From: Saccharopolyspora phatthalungensis
GTDB taxonomy: Bacteria > Actinomycetota > Actinomycetes > Mycobacteriales > Pseudonocardiaceae
Assembly (NCBI RefSeq): GCF_014203395.1
Contig: NZ_JACHIW010000001.1
Span: 2,046,001-2,110,000, forward strand
Reading direction: 5' to 3'
Length of the DNA: 64,000 nucleotides
A program made the position numbers and the translations under genes. Of the stretch, positions 27,284 through 35,230 are shown piece by piece (position 1 is the stretch's first letter; every line of letters starts with the position of its first letter). The notes beneath the pieces were generated by a model that was not told where the DNA came from, searched no databases, and was given only the letters and a program-made list of their open reading frames with translations.

Positions 27284-28618
27284 TCAGGCGCGCACAGCAC
27301 GATGGCGTCCGCGTGTGCTCCGTGGCTTGCGTTGGGCGATGCGCCGGGAGATCCGTCGGCCGACCCGCACCACGAACGCGGTCGCGCCTACCCACGGCAG
27401 CAAAAGGATGATCATCGCGACCACTGCCAGCAGCGCGGTCCAGAAATGCCCCTGCCCGACACCGTTCGCCAGCATCGTCCAGTAGTCCTGTCCTCTGGTG
27501 AACACCCGGGACAGGTAGACCGGGAGCCGCCAGAGCAGCAAACCCACCGCGACCAACAACGTGGGCACCACGATCAACACCCAGGCGGCGACGATGATCC
27601 GCACCCGCGGCCGCAGCCCGGTGTAAGCGTTGGGCTGGCCGCCGTCGCCCCGGCGCCCGGTGAGGCGTCGCAGGAACGGGGCGACCTGTGAGAACAGGTT
27701 CGGCACCCCGACCAGGTCGCCAAGGATGTAGTAGCCGTCCATGCGCAGCAGAGGCAACATCTGCTGCAGCATCTGGATATGGCTGAGCGCGATGAAGACC
27801 AACAGTGGTTGGAAATGCGTCAAATCGTAGATCCCGGCCATGGCCAGAATGAAAATGGCGTTGAAGTAGACGCCGCCCAGGTCGGTGCGTAGTCTGCCCC
27901 GCCGGTCCAGCCGGTATGCGTCGGTGACGTTCGTGTAGAAGCAGGGAATGATCAGCATGATGCCGACGCCTATCGCGCCTGGCTTCGCCCCGCCATAGTG
28001 GCATCCCGCGGCGTGGCCGACCTCGTGGAACAACGTGCTGGCCAACACCAGGCCCATCAGCAGCAGCACATGCGCCGGTTCGCCCACGGACTGCTGGAAT
28101 GCCGCATCGATGTAACCGGAGCCGATCAGCCACGCATCGAACGCGAGCAACCCACACAGCACAAGAATTACGATCACGGGTGCGTACAACGGCGCGAGAA
28201 TCGCCGCCGCCACGCGCACCACCCGAGCAGGCGCGAACACGCCGTGCATGGCCAAGGACAGCAGCGGATCCGCCTTCGGTGGCTCGGCGATCGGCTCCGA
28301 CAGAGTGGCGACGCCGAGCGGATGCAGTTTCTCGTTGATGAGGAATGCCGCGCCGACGGCGGACACTTCCTTACCAGTCGCCTGCGACACTCGCGCAGCC
28401 ACCTCGGCCAGCTGCCGGGTGCCGTCGATCGCGGCCGCGAGCTGGTACAGCAACGGTGACACCAACACCATCTGACCGTCGCCGCGGGAGATCAGGTAAC
28501 GCGGTTCATCAAAGCCGCTGCCCTCGTATTCCCCGCACAACGACACTCCGTCGGCCAGTCGCGCAACCGCCTGCTCGTCGGTCTCTTCGACGCAGTCGGT
28601 CTGAGTGACTTCTGACAT
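27284..28618 (-). CDS. PqqD-like/M50 membrane metalloprotease
   Basis: 444-residue polytopic membrane protein. The N-terminus (about 30-105) resembles a PqqD/RiPP-recognition domain (YLISRGDGQMVLVSPLLYQL, LAEVAARVSQATG, AFLINEKL). A site-2-protease-like membrane domain follows, with zinc motif H198-E199-x-x-H202 (TLFHEVGHAAGCHYGG) and the second motif RMDGYYILGD with metal ligand D294. At least six hydrophobic helices are visible, and the tail is basic. The RBS is AGGAGG at 5 nt from the ATG. It lies downstream of two small peptide genes, which are its probable substrates. It could process, export or modify the peptides; the family is often annotated 'putative peptide zinc metalloprotease'. 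Confidence 0.85.
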   Translation of the reverse strand: MSEVTQTDCVEETDEQAVARLADGVSLCGEYEGSGFDEPRYLISRGDGQMVLVSPLLYQLAAAIDGTRQLAEVAARVSQATGKEVSAVGAAFLINEKLHPLGVATLSEPIAEPPKADPLLSLAMHGVFAPARVVRVAAAILAPLYAPVIVILVLCGLLAFDAWLIGSGYIDAAFQQSVGEPAHVLLLMGLVLASTLFHEVGHAAGCHYGGAKPGAIGVGIMLIIPCFYTNVTDAYRLDRRGRLRTDLGGVYFNAIFILAMAGIYDLTHFQPLLVFIALSHIQMLQQMLPLLRMDGYYILGDLVGVPNLFSQVAPFLRRLTGRRGDGGQPNAYTGLRPRVRIIVAAWVLIVVPTLLVAVGLLLWRLPVYLSRVFTRGQDYWTMLANGVGQGHFWTALLAVVAMIILLLPWVGATAFVVRVGRRISRRIAQRKPRSTRGRHRAVRA

Positions 28619-28688
28619 GGCTTCCTCCTGCGAACCCGGTCAAGTGCGGGTAGATGCACTGGGTTGAGCGCTGTGGCGAGCAGGTGAG

Positions 28689-28723
28689 CCTGGCCGGGAG
28701 CGAGCGCTTCGCTCCCGGCCAGG
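28689..28723 (-). terminator. Strong hairpin after peptide gene B
   Basis: A perfect 15-bp stem, CCTGGCCGGGAGCGA (28689-28703) with TCGCTCCCGGCCAGG (28709-28723), and a 5-nt loop, 8 bp beyond the peptide B stop. There is no U-tract. It may stabilise the peptide mRNA or limit readthrough into the protease gene. Confidence 0.65.
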
Positions 28724-28731
28724 CGGGACCG

Positions 28732-28902
28732 TCAGAACTGGTTGATGACCTGAGCGGCCGTGGCCTGCGAACCGAAGAGCGCCACAGCCGTGTTGACCGC
28801 CACGATTGTGTTGATGTCAGGGAACAAGTTGCAGCAGCCCCCCAGGGCTTCGCGCTGCGGGAGCAGTTCTGCGGACTGGCTAGAAAAATCAAGAACGTCC
28901 AT
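28732..28902 (-). CDS. Candidate precursor peptide B
   Basis: 56 residues, ATG at 28900-28902 with RBS GAGGAG at 7 nt. The N-terminal segment (MDVLDFSSQSAELLPQREAL) looks like a leader with the motif LPxREA. Then come GGCCNLF and a hydrophobic C-terminal part (PDINTIVAVNTAVALFGSQA, TAAQVINQF). The last 29 residues are nearly identical to peptide A, including an exact NTAVALFGSQATAAQVI run. No signal peptide or known bacteriocin motif is evident. The position directly upstream of a PqqD/M50 protease suggests a RiPP-like or signalling peptide; maturation is unknown. Confidence 0.8.
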   Translation of the reverse strand: MDVLDFSSQSAELLPQREALGGCCNLFPDINTIVAVNTAVALFGSQATAAQVINQF

Positions 28903-28924
28903 GTTGCATCTCCTCGTGTTGGAG

Positions 28925-28964
28925 CCCGGCCGCCCACCGCGCGCAGCAGCAGTGGGCGGCCGGG
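28925..28964 (-). terminator. Strong hairpin between the two peptide genes
   Basis: A perfect 13-bp stem, CCCGGCCGCCCAC (28925-28937) with GTGGGCGGCCGGG (28952-28964), and a 14-nt loop, 4 bp beyond the peptide A stop. Together with the hairpin after peptide B, it would give graded expression: peptide A, then peptide B, then the protease. Confidence 0.65.
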
Positions 28965-28968
28965 GGTG

Positions 28969-29127
28969 TTAGCGACTGACCTGGGTGATGACCTGTGCGG
29001 CCGTGGCCTGCGAACCGAAGAGCGCCACAGCGGTGTTCTTCGCCACGACGGTGTTGATGTCAGGGCCGAAGAACCAGCAAGCTTCGCGCTCGGGCAGTAC
29101 CTCAGCGAACTCGTACGAAAACTCCAT
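28969..29127 (-). CDS. Candidate precursor peptide A
   Basis: 52 residues, ATG at 29125-29127 with RBS AGGAG at 6 nt. The sequence starts MEFSYEFAEVLPEREACWFF, sharing the LPxREA motif with peptide B. It continues GPDINTVVAKNTAVALFGSQ and ends ATAAQVITQVSR. It has one Cys (C17). It is first in the peptide-peptide-protease set on the minus strand. Its promoter region carries three direct heptamers at 11-bp spacing, consistent with control by the nearby SARP. I know no named family for this peptide. Confidence 0.8.
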   Translation of the reverse strand: MEFSYEFAEVLPEREACWFFGPDINTVVAKNTAVALFGSQATAAQVITQVSR

Positions 29128-29199
29128 GATCTGCTCCTGTTCGCATCAACGGAATTTCGACTGCGGCTTCGCGCCGCTGGAAACGAGTACGCCAGAGGT

Positions 29200-29228
29200 C
29201 CGTCACCGCCCCGTCACCACTCCGTCAC
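29200..29228 (-). promoter_or_regulatory. Three direct heptamers at 11-bp spacing (SARP box)
   Basis: CCGTCAC occurs at 29200-29206, 29211-29217 and 29222-29228, with exactly 4-bp spacers (GTGACGG on the peptide strand). SARP-type and OmpR-type winged helices bind such heptamers on one face of DNA. On the minus strand, a possible -10 (TACTCG) begins about 10 bp after the last repeat, and peptide A starts 73 bp downstream. Confidence 0.7.
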
Positions 29229-29370
29229 GCGGTGTCGTGGTGCGCCGGGTGACGCCCTTGGTCACAGTGGGTAATGCCCTGCGTGCCCTGGGGAAACACC
29301 ATCCGGTTGAAAGCCGTTGTCGGTGAATCGGGTGAACCTGGAAAATCCTGTACAGACCGCTGTCACCCAA

Positions 29371-29410
29371 TGAAAAAGGCCCCTGCGCCCAGACCGGGCG
29401 CACGGGCCTT
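29371..29410 (-). terminator. Rho-independent terminator after the response regulator
   Basis: A 15-bp stem with one mismatch (29376-29390 with 29396-29410) and loop AGACC. It is followed on the minus strand by a run of U residues (AAAAA at 29373-29377 on the plus strand). It separates the two-component genes from the peptide cluster, so the peptides have their own promoter. Confidence 0.85.
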
Positions 29411-29513
29411 GACCAGCCTTTTCAATTGTCCTGGCAGCGCCGTGGCCGCTTGGCCGGGTGTCCGGCCCGCCGGTACCCACATCGCCGCGCGAACCCGGTG
29501 CGGACCGGGCGGT

Positions 29514-30188
29514 TCAGGCTTCTTCGGCGTCGGCTTCCTGGTCCAGGCCGTGTTCGATGGCGTAGCGAGCGAGTTCGACCCGGTTGTGAAGCTGCAGCTT
29601 GCGCAGCGTCGACTGGACGTGGTTCTCCACCGTGCGGTGCGAGATCACCAGCTTCTTCGCGATCTGCCGGGCGGTCATCCCCTTGGCGACCAGCCGCAGC
29701 ACCTCGGTCTCCCGGTCGGTCAGCTGCGGCGCCTGCGAATCCGAATCCGGGGTGATCGCCATCCGCCGGTACTCCCCGAGCACCAGCCCGGCCAGCCCGG
29801 CGGTGAACACCGCGTCGCCGACGGCGGTACGCCGCACCGCGTCCACCAGTTCCTCGACCGATGCCGACTTGACCAGGTAACCGGAGGCCCCGGCCTTGAC
29901 CGCCTCCAGCACGTCGCTGTGCTCCCCGCTGGCGGACAGCACCAGCACCCGCGTGCCGGGGATCTCCTGGGTGATCTGCAGGGTGGCGTTGACCCCGGAG
30001 GTGTCGCCCAGGTTGAGGTCCATCAGCACCACGTCGGGCTTGACGGTCCGCGCGATGCGCAGCGCGGACGCGGCGTCGCTCGCGGTGGCCCGCACCTCGA
30101 AGCCGCGCTCCGTCAGGTCGCGGGCGACTCCGTCGCGCCACATCGGGTGGTCGTCGACGACCATCACGGTGACGGGCGGCTCGCTCAT
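29514..30188 (-). CDS. NarL/FixJ-family response regulator (MacR-like)
   Basis: 224 residues. The receiver domain (about 1-125) has the acidic pair D12-D13, the phosphoacceptor D57 (VVLMDLNLGD) and the conserved Lys in GYLVKSASVEEL. The C-terminal LuxR-type helix-turn-helix is LTDRETEVLRLVAKGMTARQ with HRTVENHV. It is translationally coupled to the histidine kinase gene through a 4-bp overlap (30185-30188). The pair resembles streptomycete MacRS, which affects membrane and envelope proteins. Its targets here are unknown; the adjacent peptide promoter is one possibility. Confidence 0.92.
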   Translation of the reverse strand: MSEPPVTVMVVDDHPMWRDGVARDLTERGFEVRATASDAASALRIARTVKPDVVLMDLNLGDTSGVNATLQITQEIPGTRVLVLSASGEHSDVLEAVKAGASGYLVKSASVEELVDAVRRTAVGDAVFTAGLAGLVLGEYRRMAITPDSDSQAPQLTDRETEVLRLVAKGMTARQIAKKLVISHRTVENHVQSTLRKLQLHNRVELARYAIEHGLDQEADAEEA

Positions 30189-31369
30189 CGTTTTCCTCCT
30201 CTGCGGCGCTTGGCCGGGGGCGCCCCTGGACGGGGCACCCGGATCTCCCACTCCGTTCCCTCGCCGGGCGTGGTGTCCAGCATGATCGTGCCACCCATGT
30301 TCTCCACGCGACCCCGAATCGACTTGGCCACGCCCAACCGGCCTTCGGCGGCCGCTTCCTCCAGTCGGCCGTCGGGGATGCCCGGTCCGTCGTCGCGAAC
30401 GCTGAGCACGACCGCGTCCGGCAGTTCTTCCAACAGCACCCATGCCTGGGCGGCCGTGCCGGCGTGCTGCTCGACGTTCGCCAGGGCTTCCCGAGCCACC
30501 GCGAACAGGTCGGTGCTCAGGGGTTCCGGCAACCGCACCGGATTGCCCGGGGTTGACACGTGAATCCGGCCGGTGCGCAGCACCTGCAACCGCGCGGCGA
30601 GGTCGGTCTCACCGTTTGCGGTGGTCTCCTGCGGCGTGGTGGCGACCAGCGCACGCAGCGCGATCTCTTGCTCCCCGGCGAGTTTCGCCAGCTCGGAGGC
30701 TTCGCCACCGAGTTCCGCGCCGCGTCGCCGCACCCGCGCGAGCACCTGCAGCACGCTGTCGTGGATGTTGCGCGCCAGCCGCTCCCGCTCCGCGGTCGCG
30801 GCCTCCGCGCGCAGGGCGCGAGCGAGCCGATCGGTGGACTTGCGCGCGGTGTCCGAGGCCAGGCCGATCACCAGGCCGGTGCCGACCAGCAGCAGGGTGT
30901 CGAGCGACATCGCCGAATCGCTGTAGCCGCGGATCAGGTAGTTGTTGGCGGCGGTGATGATCCCGGTCGACAGCCCGCCGAGCATGCCCCACTGGGACGC
31001 GGCGGCGGTGACCATCGTCGGGTGCCAGACCGTCACCACTGACGGATCGTTGCTCAACATCTGATCATCGGAGAGGATGAACTCGTTGCTGAGGAATAGC
31101 GTGGTCACCACCACACAGTCGATCAGCACCATGCGGTTGGTGCGTCCGGCACGGGACCAGTAGCGCCAGACGGTGAACACCGTCCACAGGCCCATCGAGA
31201 CGATGACCACCAACGCCAACCACGGCCGGCGGTAGTCGTCGAACTGGACGATCACCCAGAAACACGCGTACAGGAACGTCACCACGCGGAACACGTTGTG
31301 CCCGCGCCACAACGGCGAACGACCGTCGGCCACTTGAGGTTGACGTGACAGCTGTTGCGGACTGCCCAC
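30185..31369 (-). CDS. DUF5931-type sensor histidine kinase (MacS-like)
   Basis: 394-residue HPK7-type sensor kinase. It has four to six hydrophobic N-terminal helices (about 27-170: VVTFLYACFWVIVQF, LALVVIVSMGLWTVF, MVLIDCVVVTTLFL and others). The dimerisation motif is ERLARNIHDSVLQVLARV with phospho-H203. The HATPase domain has FAVAREALANVEQHA and VRDDGPGIPDG. GTG at 31369 is preceded by GGAAGGAG at 5 nt. Loops are short, so the signal is probably sensed in or near the membrane. It forms an operon with the response regulator and is divergent from a diguanylate cyclase gene. Confidence 0.9.
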   Translation of the reverse strand: MGSPQQLSRQPQVADGRSPLWRGHNVFRVVTFLYACFWVIVQFDDYRRPWLALVVIVSMGLWTVFTVWRYWSRAGRTNRMVLIDCVVVTTLFLSNEFILSDDQMLSNDPSVVTVWHPTMVTAAASQWGMLGGLSTGIITAANNYLIRGYSDSAMSLDTLLLVGTGLVIGLASDTARKSTDRLARALRAEAATAERERLARNIHDSVLQVLARVRRRGAELGGEASELAKLAGEQEIALRALVATTPQETTANGETDLAARLQVLRTGRIHVSTPGNPVRLPEPLSTDLFAVAREALANVEQHAGTAAQAWVLLEELPDAVVLSVRDDGPGIPDGRLEEAAAEGRLGVAKSIRGRVENMGGTIMLDTTPGEGTEWEIRVPRPGAPPAKRRRGGKR

Positions 31370-31531
31370 ATTCGCTCCTTCCCAGCGGACCATCCTGCCG
31401 TACGCCAGGCGTTGGCAGCGGGAACCGGATCGCGCACGCTGCGTGTCTGGGATCACGACCAGCGACGACGCGAATTGCCCGGGTGGCGTGCATCGGCGTG
31501 GCGGGCCGCTGTGCGAGGCTCGTCGAGGGAG

Positions 31532-32740
31532 GTGATCGGCTTGGTGGGCGGTTGGCCGCTCTGGCGACTTCGTCCGGCGGCGATGGCCTACGTGCTCGCG
31601 GTCCAGGCGGTGGCGCTCGGGATGGTGGCGGGGGTGTTCGTCACGAGCCGCTCACCGCTGTCGCACGAGCTGCTGACCTTCACGATGCTGGCGGTCACCG
31701 CCGGGACGGTCATCGTGATCACCTCGGTGTCGATCAAGGCGCAGCGGCAACTCCGGCGGAACCCGTGGACCCTGCACATCGCCTACCTGGCCACCGGAAT
31801 CCTGACGTTGCCGCCGAACCTGCTGGTGCTCCTGCTGCTCGGGCCGACCCTGCACGGGGTGCTGGACGGTCGTCCGGAGCTGCACCGCTGGCTGTTCACC
31901 ACGGCGGCGACCACGATCGCCACGCTGTCCGCGCGCTCGGTCATCGGCTGGGAGGAACCCCAGTGGGGGCCGGTGCTGTTCGTGGTGGCCGGTGCCGTTC
32001 TGCTGCTGACGCGGGCCAGCCTGGTCGCGTTAGGCATCTGGCTGCGCAACCCCGCGGCGGCGCGGGAGGACGTGGTGGGCGAGCCGATCGACGTGCTGCT
32101 AGGCATCGTCTCCGCGAGCCTGGGCGGGCTACTGGCGGTTGCGGTAAGCACGGAGCCGAGCAGCGCGTTGCTGGCCGGCCCACCGCTGGTGCTGCTGGAC
32201 CTGGCCAGCCAGCTGCCGCAGTGGCGGCGATCCGCGCAGCGGGACGGCAAGACGGGCCTGGCCAACGCGGTGCACTGGGAGCGGTTGGCGCGTAACGAGC
32301 TCCACCGGGCGCAGGCCCGTGTCCAACCCGTGTCGCTGCTGTTGCTGGACCTGGACCACTTCAAGCGGGTCAACGACGAGATCGGGCACCTGGCGGGCGA
32401 CGCCGTGCTCGCGGCCATCGCGACGATGTTACGCGGCAGCTTGCGGCGCACAGACGTGGTCGGCCGCTTCGGCGGCGAGGAGTTCGTGGTGCTGCTGCCC
32501 GGCACGGGGGCCGATGCCGCGTGCGCCGTCGCCGATCAGGTCCGGGCCGCGACCGCCGCGCTGTCCGTGCCCGCCCGCGACACCCAGGGCCGCCACCGCG
32601 AGCTCAACGACCTGACGGTCAGCATCGGCGTGGCCAGCACGTCCCGCTTCGGCTACGACCTCACGGACCTGCTGGTGGCCGCCGACGCCGCCCTGCTCGC
32701 GGCGAAATCCGGCGGCCGGAACGCGGTCGCCCTCGCCTGA
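31532..32740 (+). CDS. Membrane diguanylate cyclase (GGDEF)
   Basis: About 402 residues. Six or more hydrophobic helices (YVLAVQAVALGMVAGVFV, LATGILTLPPNLLVLLLL, PVLFVVAGAVLLLT) are followed by a C-terminal GGDEF domain. The active site reads GRFGGEEF, and the metal-binding part LLLLDLDHFKRVNDEIGHLA is intact, so c-di-GMP synthesis is expected. No EAL domain is present. Start choice is uncertain: GTG 31532 abuts GGGAGG, while TTG 31541 and GTG 31544 have better spacing. It is divergent from the histidine kinase. Confidence 0.88.
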   Translation: MIGLVGGWPLWRLRPAAMAYVLAVQAVALGMVAGVFVTSRSPLSHELLTFTMLAVTAGTVIVITSVSIKAQRQLRRNPWTLHIAYLATGILTLPPNLLVLLLLGPTLHGVLDGRPELHRWLFTTAATTIATLSARSVIGWEEPQWGPVLFVVAGAVLLLTRASLVALGIWLRNPAAAREDVVGEPIDVLLGIVSASLGGLLAVAVSTEPSSALLAGPPLVLLDLASQLPQWRRSAQRDGKTGLANAVHWERLARNELHRAQARVQPVSLLLLDLDHFKRVNDEIGHLAGDAVLAAIATMLRGSLRRTDVVGRFGGEEFVVLLPGTGADAACAVADQVRAATAALSVPARDTQGRHRELNDLTVSIGVASTSRFGYDLTDLLVAADAALLAAKSGGRNAVALA

Positions 32741-32793
32741 GCGCTTCCGCGTGACGGGCGCCCACCGCCGAACGGCTCGGCCGCGGGTGCCGC

Positions 32794-33975
32794 TCACGCC
32801 TCGTTGTTCGCGGACGAGTTGGTGGGTGCCTTCTCGTCGGGAGTTTCGTCGGGCGGGGGTTCGGACTCTTCGTGCTCGGTCGGTTCCGGGGGTTCTTCCG
32901 GTTCCTCCTCGGCGACCAGGGAACGGATCGCCGAGTTGAGCACCGCCACCAGCGGGACCGCCAGCAGCGCGCCGATGATGCCGGAGACCACGAGCCCGAT
33001 GCTGATCGCCAGCACCACGCCCAGCGCGTGGATCTGCACGGCCCGCCCCAGGATCAGCGGTTGCAGCACGTTGCCCTCGATCTGCTGTACCGCCAGCACG
33101 ATGCCGACCACGATCAGCGCGACGATCCAGCCCTTGGTCACCAGCGCCACCAGCACGGCGACCGCGCCGGAGGCCACCGCGCCGACGATCGGCACGAAGC
33201 CGCCCAGGAAGACCAGCGCCGCCAGCGGTATCGCCAACGGCACCCCGAGGATCGCCAACCCCAGGCCGATGCCGAGCGCGTCGACCACCGCGACGAGCGC
33301 GGTCGCGCGCACGAAGCCGACCAGCGAGGCGAAGCCCCGGCAGCCGGCCACGTCGACCCGGTGCCGCACGTGCTTCGGCGCCAGCCTGGTCACGAACAGC
33401 CATACCCGGCGGCCGTCGTACAGGAAGTAGATCAGCGTGAACAGCGCCAGCACCAACCCGGTCAGGAAGTTGCCGAAGGTGCCCGCGGTGGACAACGCGC
33501 CGCTGGTCAACGCCGCCTGATTGGCCGCCAACCACTGCTGGGCCTGGTTGAGGTACTGCCCGATCTGTTGCTCGTTGATGTGCAGCGGGCCCAGCGCCAG
33601 CCAGCCCTTGAGCGTGTTGAGGCTGGCGAGGACCTGGCTCTGCAGATCCGGGAAACCTTCGACGAAAGCGTTGATGACGAAGGTGAGCACACCGCCGACG
33701 ATCGCGAGCCCGCCGATCAGCACCAGGGCGGTGGCCAGTGAGCGCGGCACGCCGTGCCGAGCCAACGAGGCCACGGCCGGGGCCAGCAGCGCGGCCAGCA
33801 GTAGCGCGATGGCTACCGGGATCACGACCACGTAGACCCGGCCGAGGGCCAACCCGAGCACGTACAGAGCGCCGAGGATCACCAGCGCTCGCCAGCTCAC
33901 CGCGGCCGAAACGCGCAGCACGCGCGGAATCGACGCCGCCGCGTCGTCCCGCGTGGTGATCTTGAAGTCGTTCAC
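32794..33975 (-). CDS. AI-2E family transporter (TqsA/PerM-like)
   Basis: 393-residue membrane protein of the AI-2E exporter family (PF01594). About eight helices are visible (WRALVILGALYVLGLALGRV, VVIPVAIALLLAALLAPAVA, ALVLIGGLAIVGGVLTFVIN). The family segments are FGNFLTGLVLALFTLIYFLY, FLGGFVPIVGAVASG and QQIEGNVLQPLILGRAV. The tail is acidic and Pro/Glu-rich. Its substrate is unknown; few members are shown to move AI-2. GTG is the start. It is convergent with the diguanylate cyclase gene. Confidence 0.92.
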   Translation of the reverse strand: MNDFKITTRDDAAASIPRVLRVSAAVSWRALVILGALYVLGLALGRVYVVVIPVAIALLLAALLAPAVASLARHGVPRSLATALVLIGGLAIVGGVLTFVINAFVEGFPDLQSQVLASLNTLKGWLALGPLHINEQQIGQYLNQAQQWLAANQAALTSGALSTAGTFGNFLTGLVLALFTLIYFLYDGRRVWLFVTRLAPKHVRHRVDVAGCRGFASLVGFVRATALVAVVDALGIGLGLAILGVPLAIPLAALVFLGGFVPIVGAVASGAVAVLVALVTKGWIVALIVVGIVLAVQQIEGNVLQPLILGRAVQIHALGVVLAISIGLVVSGIIGALLAVPLVAVLNSAIRSLVAEEEPEEPPEPTEHEESEPPPDETPDEKAPTNSSANNEA

Positions 33976-34177
33976 CCTGTCACCGTAGCGCCGACCACGG
34001 ATGCCAGGGGCGAAATGACCACTGCGCGCAATCGGACTGGATCACCGGTAACACGATGTGGCGAAGCTGTCGCGCTGCGCTTACGGAAGCGGCGATTGCT
34101 CTGAAAGAGTGCGCCACGGCGAGGAAGACGAGCTCCAGTGGGGAGTCGCCGCAAGCCGAGGAGGTTCTGGCACCGAG

Positions 34178-35044
34178 ATGTCCCGCCGCGACCGCAGGAT
34201 GGGAGCCGCCCGACCGTGGCGGCTGCTGCGCCGTGCGCTGGTCGTGGCGGGCGCGACGGTCGCCGGAACCTCCACGGCTTGGCTCGTCGGCGGCGGACTT
34301 CCGGCGGACGCCGCGAACCTGCGCCCGGCCGCAGTGGCAGACGCGCCGACCGGCGAGTCGACGACGCCGCCCGCCACGGTGGGGTCAAAACTGTCTACAG
34401 TGGACGTTACTGCCGTTGGTCGGCCTGGTCCGGCGGAGTTCTCGCTGGGGCCGCTGGATCCGGGCAAGTTGGTCCGGTCCGGTCCGACGGATCGGCTGCT
34501 CGCAACGGCACGACCGGTGACCGGCGCGCTGCAGGATTCCACCACCCAGGTGCGCGACGTCGCGGACGACGCGGTGACGGCCACCGGAGACCAGGCGGGC
34601 ACGCTCACCAAATCAGTCGACAATGGACTGGGTGGGCTCAGGACGTCGCTGCTGTCCGAGGAAACCGGACCGCAGCCGGACATCTCGTCGATCGAAACGC
34701 CGACGCCGACGCGGGGCGCTGCACCCGCCGTCCCGCAGTCGTCGCAGCTGGCCGAGCATCAAGGCTCCGCCGAGCGAACCACGCCGGTCACCGAGCGGCG
34801 GTCGCCGGAGCCCGGCGATTCCCCCGGAAAACCCGTCGGGTCAAGACCTTTCACCTTGCCCGCACCACCGGCCGCGCCCGGTTTCGGCGGAACCACCGAC
34901 GGGCAGCAGCACAACAACAACGCGGTCGGCTGGTACTTCGCCGAACCGGATCGCACTCCCGCCTTCGCCGATTCGCCGACCCGCGACACCGCCCGCGCGC
35001 TGAGCAGCGCGCCCGAACCGCAGCCGGGCACCACGCCCGACTAG
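34178..35044 (+). CDS. Secreted or membrane-anchored Pro/Thr-rich hypothetical protein
   Basis: 288 residues. It has a twin-Arg-like basic N-terminus (MSRRDRRMGAARPWRLLRR) followed by a hydrophobic segment (ALVVAGATVAGTSTAWLVGG), then AANLRPAAVADAPT. The rest is low-complexity, rich in Pro, Thr, Ser and Gly, with no recognisable domain. The ATG at 34178 is preferred because it places the export signal at the N-terminus; the spacing from GGAGG (13 nt) is long. It lies upstream of another exported protein gene; the two may be functionally linked. Confidence 0.6.
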   Translation: MSRRDRRMGAARPWRLLRRALVVAGATVAGTSTAWLVGGGLPADAANLRPAAVADAPTGESTTPPATVGSKLSTVDVTAVGRPGPAEFSLGPLDPGKLVRSGPTDRLLATARPVTGALQDSTTQVRDVADDAVTATGDQAGTLTKSVDNGLGGLRTSLLSEETGPQPDISSIETPTPTRGAAPAVPQSSQLAEHQGSAERTTPVTERRSPEPGDSPGKPVGSRPFTLPAPPAAPGFGGTTDGQQHNNNAVGWYFAEPDRTPAFADSPTRDTARALSSAPEPQPGTTPD

Positions 35045-35230
35045 CCCTCGCGCGGCGTTCCATCGGCGACAGATGTCGTTGCCGGTGAAAGGAAATCCCG
35101 CCGCAAACGCGAGCCCTATCGCAGTTCCCGAAGGCCCGCCGTCGCATCGACGATCAATTTCCGATGACGGTGTGGCGCCCATCGTTGATTTTTCTCCCCC
35201 TAGCGGAGAAACCTGGTGAAGGAGAGATCC

